From the NCBI GenBank assembly GCA_036971615.1, contig JAYKKR010000013.1, positions 186,001-250,000 on the forward strand: 64,000 bases of DNA. Reading direction: 5' to 3'. This document shows, one piece after another, positions 32,050 through 40,615 of the stretch. The DNA comes from Amyloporia xantha (lineage: Eukaryota > Basidiomycota > Agaricomycetes > Polyporales > Adustoporiaceae). The notes beneath the pieces are model-generated. The model did not search any database. It was not told the origin of the DNA and saw only the letters and a program-made list of their open reading frames with translations. Both the position numbers and the translations under genes were made by a program. The number at the start of each line of letters is the position of its first letter. Position 1 is the stretch's first letter.

Positions 32050-34330
32050 CGGGTCTCTGCGCGCCATGTCGTAGGTGGATCTCGCCGTCGTCTGTATGTA
32101 TTTCTTGTCGCTGCCTTTATGAGCACGAGTGCATGACGTCCCCAGCGTCTCCCATTTGTTCAATGGACCTTGTATTTAAGCGGCTGAATCACATTACCAT
32201 CCAATCATGTGGATGGCGATGCGATTCAGACGCTTAACTTCGGGTAGCATTGACGAATGGCCGAGCTCGAGGACGCCAGCAAATCATGCTCTTTGGACAT
32301 CGCGCCATGTCAAAGGTGGGTGTTTTCAGGTGGCGTATGTATCCGTTTCGTCTGCGCGGTGAGTGCATAAATGCATGACGTCCTTCTGCGCCAGCCAATT
32401 CTTCAATGGCCTTGGTATTCAAGCAGCTGAATCGGATGGCCATCCAACAATGGTTGGATGGCGATTCGATTCATCCAGGGTAGCATTGAGGAATCATGCA
32501 GGTCGAGAACGCCAGCACATCACGCCGGCTGCGCACCATGTGCCTCGCCTGCGCGCGCCATGCACGGCGCCATCGGATGGCGCATATTGCCGCTGAACGA
32601 GGCGGCTTCATCTATGACCTTCGGAGCCACAGGTATGCGGCTCTGAAGAGCATAGATGAAGGCGCCCTGTCTGGCGAGCCATAGCGCCATCTCCCAACAG
32701 TGAGCATGAGCGCGCCATGCACGGCGCCATCGGATGGCGCATATAGCCGCTGAACGAGGCCCCTTCTTCTATGACCTTCGGAGCCACAGGTAAGCGGCTC
32801 TGAAGAGCATAGATGAAGGCGCCCTGTCTGGCGAGCCATAGCGCCATCTCCCAACAGTGAGCATAAGCGCGCCATGCACGGCGCCATCAGATGGCGCCCG
32901 TCGCCGCCGGACAGCGCAACTTCAGTCTGTGGCCCTCAGAGCCACAGGTATGCGGCTCTGAAGACCATAGATGAAGGCGCCCTGTCTGGCGAGCCATAGC
33001 GCCATCTCCCAACAGTGAGCATAAGCGCGCCATGCACGGCGCCATCAGATGGCGCCCGTCACCGCCGGACAGCGCAACTTCAGTCTGTGGCCCTCAGAGC
33101 CACAGGTATGCGGCTCTGAAGACCATAGATGAAGGCGCCCTGTCAGGCGAGCCATAGCGCCATCTCCCAACAGCGAGCATGAGCGCGCATGCACTTCGCC
33201 ATCAGATGGTGCCCGTCGCCGCCGGACAAGGCCCATTTGACTTATGTCCTTCTGAGCCACAGGTATGCGGCTCGGAGGAACATAAGTCAAGTCTTCCTGT
33301 CTGGAGTCTGACTCATTCATGCAAGGCGCTGTTGGATTAACCCATTAACTCCTTGCTCTCTACGTTCACCAGTGGAATCGAGTTGCCCTCAGCGCCATGA
33401 GTACTCCGGATGCAGCTGATTTGTCCATCAGCATCAGGGGTACTCTCAAAACGTGGACGGCGATTCGATTCCTCTGGCTGACCCAGGGCAGCAAGGATGA
33501 AATGGCCCAGTCCAACAGCGCCAGCACATCATAACACCTGCTGGCGCCCGTCGCCGCCGGACAAGGCCCATTTGACTTATGTCCTTCTGAGCCACAGGTA
33601 TGCGGCTCGGAGGAACATAAGTCAAGTCTTCCTGTCTGGAGTCTGACTCATTCATGCAAGGCGCTGTTGGATAAACCCATTAACTCCTTGCTCTCTACGT
33701 TCACCAGTGGAATCGAGTTGCCTTCCGCGCCATGAGTACTCCGGATGCAGCTGAATTGTCCATCAGCATCAGGGGTACTCTCAAAACGTGGACGGTGATT
33801 CGATTCCTCTGGGTGACCCAGGGTAGCAAGGATGAAATGGCCCCGTCCAACAGCGCCAGCACATCATAACACCTGCGTGCCATACGCCTCACAATGTGGC
33901 AGGCAAGGTACGTGGCGCATGGTTGCATAGCGCGTCTGGACATGGTGGCGCCATGATTCCATAGCGCATGCTGCCGCTGGAGATGGCCATTGGATCTGTG
34001 TCCCGCAGAGGGTCCAGACAGCTGGATCCTTTGAAGGACACATATCAGATGGCCCAGTCTCTGCGCGTGTCTTGGGTTGGGCGAGAATATGTATTAGATG
34101 CTGGTAGGTGGGTAGATCCAGTTCAAATGACCTTAGCGTACATGAAATATGTATAGCGGTAGAATATAGCGCGATGCTGCCGCTTGAGATGGCCATTGGA
34201 TCTGTGTCCCACAAAGGGTCCACACAGCTGGATCCTTTGAAGGACACATGTAAGATGGCCCTGTCTCTGCGCGTGTCTTGGGTGGGGTGTATGGAGCCGT
34301 CGGAAATGGCCAATCAGTCCTTGCGCTTTG
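32050..34330 (+). repeat. Non-coding hairpin array of the KDZ element
   Basis: This 2.3-kb block has no convincing gene but is filled with imperfect inverted repeats of four kinds, each in two or more copies: H3 (32178-32235, 32429-32472), H1 (six copies with loops at 32629, 32786, 32944, 33102, 33259 and 33594), H4 (33369-33477, 33704-33812) and H2 (33993-34046, 34199-34252). H1 spacing is 157-158 bp for the first five. A 335-bp direct repeat (about 33208-33541 and 33543-33876) carries H1+H4. Arms are mostly 20-26 bp with 4-10 base loops. Confidence 0.82.
32600..33640 (+). repeat. H1 hairpins: six copies around the constant loop ACAGGTATGC
   Basis: Each copy has GAGCC-ACAGGTATGC-GGCTC at its core (one copy GTAAGC) and 20-23 bp outer arms. 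Copies 1-2 use TTCATCTATG/CATAGATGAA, copies 3-4 a CAGTCTGTGG left arm, copies 5-6 GACTTATG/CATAAGTC. Arm sequences differ yet stay paired, with G-T pairs that are tolerable in plus-strand RNA. Confidence 0.8.
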
Positions 34331-34499
34331 AATTGTAGTCACACCACTGACCTGACCACACACGAAACGTCGTGATGAATGACAGATTGCAAAGCCTAAT
34401 GGATGGCGAGGCATTATTATTATTATTATACATACAGCATGAGATTTATTGAAATGCATATAATTAAAGCGTAGAAAAGGAAACAATAGGGCGGAATAT

Positions 34500-35784
34500 A
34501 CTACTTCAAGGCGAGAATATACCACGATAATATGGCGCAGTCGGCCGCGCCGTGTCTACAGGCTATATTATAGCCCTCGGCCGACACTACTTCAAGGCGA
34601 GAATAGACCACGATAATATGGCGCAGTCGGCCGCGCCGTGTCTACAGGCTATATTATAGCCCTCGGCCGACACTACTTCAAGGCGAGAATAGACCACGAT
34701 AATATGGCGCAGTCGGCCGCGCCGTGTCTACAGGCTATATTATAGCCCTCGGTCGACACTACTTGCAGGCGAGAATATACCACAGAAATATGGCGCAGTC
34801 GGCCGCGCCGTATCTAAAGGCTATATTATAGCCCTCGGCCGACACTACTTCAAGGCGAGAATAGACCACGATAATATGGCGCAGTCGGCCGCGCCGTGTC
34901 TACAGGCTATATTATAGCCCTCGGCCGACACTACTTGCAGGCGAGAATATACCACAGAAATATGGCGCAGTCGGCCGCGCCGTATCTAAAGGCTATATTA
35001 TAGCCCTCGGCCGACACTACTTCAAGGCGAGAATATACCACGATAATATGGCGCAGTCGGCCGCGCCGTGTCTACAGGCTATATTATAGCCCTCGGCCGA
35101 CACTACTTGCAGGCGAGAATATACCACAGAAATATGGCGCAGTCGGCCGCGCCGTATCTAAAGGCTATATTATAGCCCTCGGCCGACACTACTTGCAGGC
35201 GAGAATATACCACGATAATATGGCGCAGTCGGCCGCGCCGTGTCTACAGGCTATATTATAGCCCTCGGCCGACACTACTTGCAGGCGAGAATATACCACA
35301 GAAATATGGCGCAGTCGGCCGCGCCGTATCTAAAGGCTATATTATAGCCCTCGGCCGACACTACTTCAAGGCGAGAATATACCACGATAATATGGCGCAG
35401 TCGGCCGCGCCGTGTCTACAGGCTATATTATAGCCCTCGGCCGACACTACTTCAAGGCGAGAATATACCACGATAATATGGCGCAGTCGGCCGCGCCGTG
35501 TCTACAGGCTATATTATAGCCCTCGGCCGACACTACTTGAAGGCGAGAATATACCGCAGAAATATGGCGCACTCGGCCGCGCCGTATCTAAAGGCTATAT
35601 TATAGCCCTCGGCCGACACTACTTCAAGGCGAGAATAGACCACGATAATATGGCGCACTCGGCCGCGCCGTATCTAAAGGCTATATTATAGCCCTGGGCC
35701 GACACTACTTGAAGGCGAGAATATACTACGGAAATATGGCGCACTCGGCCGCGCCGTATCTACAGGCTATATTATACCCTCTCG
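34500..35784 (-). repeat. Right subterminal array of the KDZ element: 15 units of 86 bp
   Basis: Unit starts GGCGAGAATA and contains ATATGGCGCAGTCGGCCGCG, TATATTATAGCC and CTCGGCCGACACTACTT. Two subtypes (CGATAATATG with GTGTCTACAGG, and CAGAAATATG with GTATCTAAAGG) mostly alternate, implying expansion by 172-bp dimers. The left end has only four units. Confidence 0.92.
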
Positions 35785-35901
35785 GCCGACCCTGCACTGC
35801 AGGCTATAGCGATGGCGTCGGCCGACGTCCGCTCTCCTTACTAAGTAATAAAAATTTCACCCATATCTCTCCCTATAGAGTAGGCTATAATGACTGAATG
35901 G
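35785..35901 (-). repeat. Right terminal inverted repeat of the KDZ element
   Basis: Mirror of 14080-14197 with about three mismatches; the tip reads TGACTGAATGG. The duplicated target CTGTAGCAC follows at 35907-35915. Confidence 0.9.
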
Positions 35902-35962
35902 GCTCACTGTAGCACCCCATGGTTCTGTTCTTGCCCAGGTGCTTATAGTGCCGCCTGTGAAG

Positions 35963-36307
35963 ATGCCCGTCGCCAACGGAAACATCGTCGTCATCTCAAG
36001 CCCCGCTTCCCTAATCGCCAGCAAATTCACTGGCACCTTCAAGCTCGATAACGGCCAGGAGGTCACCTACACTGCCAATCTCAGCATCTCCGACGCTGGC
36101 CCCACGACCGCGCGTGCCACGGCGAAGCTGACGTACGCGAAGGTGTCCGACCTGGAAGGTGACCGCCGCTACAACACCATTCTTGGAAAAGGGATGCCGC
36201 TCATCCTGAACATCGACCCGGCTGGCACGACCATCACTTCAGCCATAACCGTAAACCGCGAGCATGCCCAGAGCGTCAGCGGCATTGGGAAGTGGTCGAC
36301 TTCGTAA
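35963..36307 (+). CDS. Small hypothetical protein, host gene whose promoter is cut off by the KDZ element
   Basis: ATG 35963 (AAGATGCCC) gives 114 residues, MPVANGNIVVISSPASLIAS... to GIGKWSTS, stop at 36305-36307. It reads as a beta-rich small soluble domain (FTGTFKLDNGQEVTYTANL, NIDPAGTTITSAITV) without signal peptide or membrane segment; I do not recognise a family. An acceptor (TTGCCCAG ending 35938) lies just upstream, and the matching donor, leader and TATA box are on the far side of the transposon at 13891-14064. If so the gene is disrupted in its leader intron unless 21.8 kb is spliced out. The coding frame is intact, consistent with a recent hit. Confidence 0.65.
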   Translation: MPVANGNIVVISSPASLIASKFTGTFKLDNGQEVTYTANLSISDAGPTTARATAKLTYAKVSDLEGDRRYNTILGKGMPLILNIDPAGTTITSAITVNREHAQSVSGIGKWSTS

Positions 36308-37508
36308 ATGCGCTCGTGTTATGTATGGACTGCAGTTGCTTCTCGTCTGCATTCGCTTTTGTACTCTGTTCATTATGTACACACTGCGTAGCCAATCCGT
36401 AGCAGTTAAGCACTCGGTTCATATTCTTACGGTCGTGCAAAGTCTCGGAATGTACAAATTGGTCTCATGTATGGTGTGCGCGCGTCGTTGTAAGAAATCT
36501 GACCTTGTTCTCCCTCGATGACTCCAATATCTTGCCTCCCCAGTATAGTCGACTTCAGAACGCATCCCTCTAGGTTTGTGACCTAGTAGTAGCAGCTTTA
36601 CCTGAACTCCGTAGTGGCTGCCACTTGCGACAGGCAAAGTCCAATTTTCTCCCACCAGCGCTCACGCGGGTAGGATGTTGTCAAAAAGTGAACTCTTTCC
36701 AGAGATTTGTGTCGGTGGTAACATTTACCGGCTAATCAGAGTGTGTTTAAATTCCGACCAAAGGTCAGATACGGATATCCTGAGCCTGCGAAGGTTGAAG
36801 GAAGTATCGATATACTCCGCTCACAGGAGACTAGACCAAAGCGAATATCCGTAGTCAGAAACTGACAGCCTTACCGGACAATGTCTGAGACATGTCCAGC
36901 TGTTGCATATATCACCAGGGCCCAGGCCAGCAGTAGCGGGTAGAAAACCTGGTCAAACCAGTCTGACCAACTTGAAGAGCCTTGGCTTTCTGCTTGTAGA
37001 ACGCGGTGCAGGTTGGTTTTCTGCTTTTAGAGCGCGCTGCATGTCTCAGTCTCAGTCTCGCCGTCTCAGCTCAGTAATTTCATGAAATGAGCCTACGTCT
37101 ATATGAAGCATATATTATTATACCACTGGCACTTCGACTTGAGCAGGCGCACTTGCATTATGTCTTCTAAATCAAGAATCAACAAAAGATTGGATTTCTG
37201 TGTACTTGGTGAGTTTATCTCCTCTAGGCGGACCTAAAATAGCTATAGCACCGGCTTTGAGAGACGGTCGCCGAGTCGTCATTGAATGAGAGAGTGTGAC
37301 GGGCCGCTCCTGGTCGTGACGCCATTCACGACGTCACGGAGCTCATCACGAATTCTCGCTCTCTGATTGGCTGGAGGGCGACGTCATATATGGGCGACCT
37401 CTCTTAGGCCGGCGGCGTATGTTCTCACTCTTCCGTCTGCACAAATCTCTCAACCTTACCCTTCGATACCCCCTCCGCTTGTCCATCCGACCAGGCCTGT
37501 ACTGCAAG
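36308..37508. other. Intergenic region with short tandem duplication and CCAAT-type promoter
   Basis: No gene recognised in 1.2 kb. Near 36986-37045 a block of about 28 bp (TTTCTGCTTGTAGAACGCGG-like) is duplicated with several changes. Upstream of the AIF-like gene lie GATTGGCTGG (37362, an inverted CCAAT box), a CGACGTCACG palindrome-like site and TCATATATGG, plausible promoter elements. Confidence 0.45.
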
Positions 37509-39969
37509 ATGTCCACAAAGACAGTCGCCGTCCTCAGCGAATCCGAACTCAAAGATGGTGAAATGTGCGTCGACGTCGCCGCTGTTCTGCACGATTGGAA
37601 TTGATACCGTACTCGCCCGCAGGAAACAGGTCGACTTTGAGGAGAACGGCAAAGTCTTGCTCTCCCGCTTGGGCGACAAGATTCATGCGACGAGCGCGTT
37701 CTGCACGCACTATGGCGCCCCGCTCGCGAAAGGAGTGCTTACAGCTGATGGCCGAGTAGTTTGGTAGGTCTCTGCTCCGAACACTGCAGCAGTTATTGAA
37801 ATATACACATGGCCCCGGGCAGTCCATGGCACGGAGGTTCGTCTGTTCGCGTTTTGCCCCTTCGAGAAGATATTGAATGGATGCACACCCATAGCATGCT
37901 TTAACGTCTGCACGGGTGACATCGGTGCGCAAATACGCTCTGTTATTATCCCCCACAGTCACAAATATCTTTGCAGAGGATGCCCCCGCGCCCTCGGCGA
38001 TTCACTCTTTCAAGGCTCATGTCGCCGACGGTAAGATCTACGTAACCGCGGACCCGTCCAGCACCATCAAGGACAATCTATCCCGCCAGCCAAAGCTCCT
38101 CGCAACCGGTATCAGCGGCGGCAAGGGCGTCGTGATCGTGGGTGGCGGAAGCGGCACATACCACTGCATCGAGAGTTTGCGCGAGGTACGTTTGGGATCG
38201 AAACTCTAGGGGTGTTTGTGGGTGTCCTTCGGAACTGTCACGGGATATTGACTATGATCACAGCATGGGTACAATGGCCCGATCACCGTTCTTTCGCGCG
38301 AGCCCCATAGTCCCATCGACCGGTGCGAGCATACGCGGACTGTGCTGTGCTTGCTACTGATCTAAGAGCCTTGACAGAACGAAACTGAGCAAAGCTCTCA
38401 TCACCGACGCAGCCAAGATCGAGTGGCGCTCCGCAGCAGAACTCAGGACAAAGTACAATGTGGGTCTGCGCACGAGTACTGAGGTCGCGGGTGTCGATGC
38501 TGCAGCGAAGGAAGTGATCCTGAGCTCAGGGCAGCGCGTGCCATACGAGACGCTCGTACTTGCTACGGGGGGTGTTCCGCGGCGGCTGCCGATCGAGGGA
38601 AACGACCTGTCGAACGTGTTCACGCTCCGAGGCGTTGCTGATGCGCAGAAGATCGACGCAGGTGAGCCTTTGGCGTTCGCTTCGCCGGGGATGTGCTCAG
38701 TGGTGGTGCAGCGTGCCAGGAGGGAAAGCGCCTGGTTGTCATCGGGTCGTCGTTCATCAGCATGGAGCTCGTCGTCGCCGTGACGAGCCGGAAGCTGGCG
38801 TCGATCGACGTCGTGGGCCAGGAAGAATACCCGTTCGAATCAGTGTTGGGCAAGCAGGTCGGCGCGGGACTCATGAAGGTGCGTGTATGTCGCGTCGCAG
38901 TTCTGTCCTTGCTCATCACCTGCACGCAGTTCCACGAAAGCAAGGGCGTGCGCTTCCACATGCAGTCGAAAGTTGCCAGGATCGTCGCGTCGAAGACTGA
39001 TCCGTCCAACGCAGAGGCTGTCATTGTGAGCATCAGCTCGGGCGAGCGCACCCTCCCCGCGGAGGTGGTCGTGATGGGTGTCGGTGTCGCGCCTGCCTCA
39101 GAGTTCTTGAAGAGCAGCAGGGGCTTTGAGAACGCGCTGGATAAGAGCGGCGCGGTACTCGTGGATGAATACTTGCGCGTGAAGGGGCTCGATGGCGTCT
39201 ACGCAATTGGTTCGTTTGTAGCCAAGGTGTCGTAGAAGAGGAGCTGACGCAGGTGATAGGTGATATCGCAATGTATCCCCAACCGGGTACTGGGGAGATG
39301 AGGAGGATTGAGCACTGGAACGTGGGTGATCGTGTCCTAGTCGAAGACACGAAAGGGCTGACATGAAGATGGGTTAGGTCGCTGGGAACCAAGGACGAGC
39401 GGCAGGAAAGACGATCGCGGAAGGCAAGGGCCAGCCGTACGTGAAGATCCCAGTGTTCTGGAGTGCACGTGCGTCCTCAGTCGCTCTGGTATGCATTCAG
39501 GAAATGAAACATTGATGAATGTTTCTGCCTTAGAGGGACAGCAGCTGCGCTACTGTGGAGTCGGATCCGGCTTCGACGATGTCATTATAGTCGGAAATCC
39601 GGATGAGATGAAGGTGAGAACACTGCTTTCCTTCGGGAGCGTGAGCTTGACCCGGTCGGCCAGTTTATTGCGTACTACGTGAAGAACGACAAGGTTGTAG
39701 CGGTCGCCAGGTAAGCAGGATTAGTTGAATGTTGGAATTAGGCGCCTCATTGACGGGTTTACAGTATGCAAAAGGACCCGGTGGTCAGCAAGGCATCCGA
39801 GCTGCTCAGGCTAGGCTTGATGCCGTCACCTGCAGAGTTAAGGGCCGGAAAGGTAGTTTGGTCTTCTATTTATCGAACAGTTTGCAGCCGACTGACTTTT
39901 GGTATGTGACTGCAGGACATCTTGTCGGTGGACATCCAAACCGCCGGTGCGAAGGCAAAGGTCGTGTGA
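37509..39969 (+). CDS. AIF-like NAD(P)H oxidoreductase with N-terminal Rieske 2Fe-2S domain
   Basis: I read 15 exons: 37509-37564, 37623-37763, 37823-37836, 37895-37924, 37977-38185, 38264-38322, 38378-38661, 38712-38878, 38930-39209, 39260-39321, 39378-39468, 39534-39613, 39664-39710, 39765-39852 and 39916-39969. Joining restores the Rieske ligands FCTHYGAPL and CPWHGACFN (CxH...CxxH). The FAD-binding GGGSGTYHCIESL follows, then VLATGG, the NAD-binding VVIGSSFISMELV and VYAIGDIAMYP, the second FAD motif. The C-terminal dimer-like domain is RYCGVGSGFDD...FIAYYVKNDKVVAVASM. This is the AIFM3 type of apoptosis-inducing factor, a flavoprotein probably moving electrons from NAD(P)H. A 14-bp exon (37823-37836) is unusually short. 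Confidence 0.9.
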
Positions 39970-40615
39970 GCTGTGAGGCTTTGAAGTATGGTGTATGATC
40001 GAAGTAGGTTGGAATGTGTAGCGAGATAGCTGTCGTTCCTTGTATTTGTATGAACGTATAACGCATTTGGCATGTTCGATCGCAATTTAATACCGAGAGT
40101 GTCAATCTGCGAAATTGAGTTCACATTCTGAAGAATCGCGATGTGTCATTAGTCAACTGTGCGACAACCATGATATGCATTATTAGCCTTGAAGTTTGCG
40201 GAGGGTGAATACTATGCTTTACCATCCATTCTGCACAACCGACAAGTTGGCAGCTCCAGTTGTGACAACATACCAAGGTAAGACACTGCGCGGCGAACTT
40301 CACGATGAGTATTCAGCCCAGAGCGTGGCAGTCAAAACACCTGAAGACTGCGGTCAGTGTTCCGTATGGATTTTCACTGCATGCAATGAGAGGCGCTCTT
40401 TTCGATTGCGTGATCTGTAGTATTGTGAGTGACGGATAGTATAACGCGTGTCGCGTAGCATACGTTGAGTGAAGAGGTAGCGAAGAGTAAATGACTGCGT
40501 AGATGCAAGTGACATATGGTCACGGGATTTCTGACGCGTCGCGTCACACAGTCTATCTGTCACACAGCAGCTTAAACGCACCTTCAACTGTACGGACGCC
40601 TGAGCCTACTTCAGT
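39970..40615. other. Intergenic region between AIF-like gene and polymerase eta
   Basis: 646 bp with no recognisable gene; it should hold the 3' end of one transcript and the promoter of the next. CACGCGTTATAC-type AT/GC mixtures but no clear TATA box were seen. Confidence 0.4.

Larger units (their letters stand above)
14079..35906. mobile_element. Giant KDZ-class DNA transposon with TET/JBP gene and other cargo
   Basis: Ends are inverted repeats (14080 onward against 35901 backward) that differ at only about three of the first 120 positions, followed on both sides by arrays of the same 86-bp repeat in opposite orientation. Inside are a CxC2-KDZ transposase (27454-31015) and a TET/JBP dioxygenase (26120-27380), a pairing known from basidiomycete KDZ transposons, plus four further genes and a hairpin block. 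Gene strands alternate - + - + - +, giving three divergent promoter pairs (19179-19424, 25672-26119, 31016-31290). A nested element B interrupts the left array. Near-identical ends and readable genes suggest recent insertion. Total 21.8 kb, about 19.1 kb without B. Confidence 0.88.

Noticed and set aside
32612..33655. Minus-strand frames over the hairpin array with similar translated repeats
   Set aside because: They arise because the DNA itself is repeated; no start context, domain or intron structure supports coding.
34500..35784. Regular repeats resembling a CRISPR array
   Set aside because: The repeats are contiguous 86-bp tandem units without unique spacers, mirrored at the other transposon end, in a eukaryotic genome.
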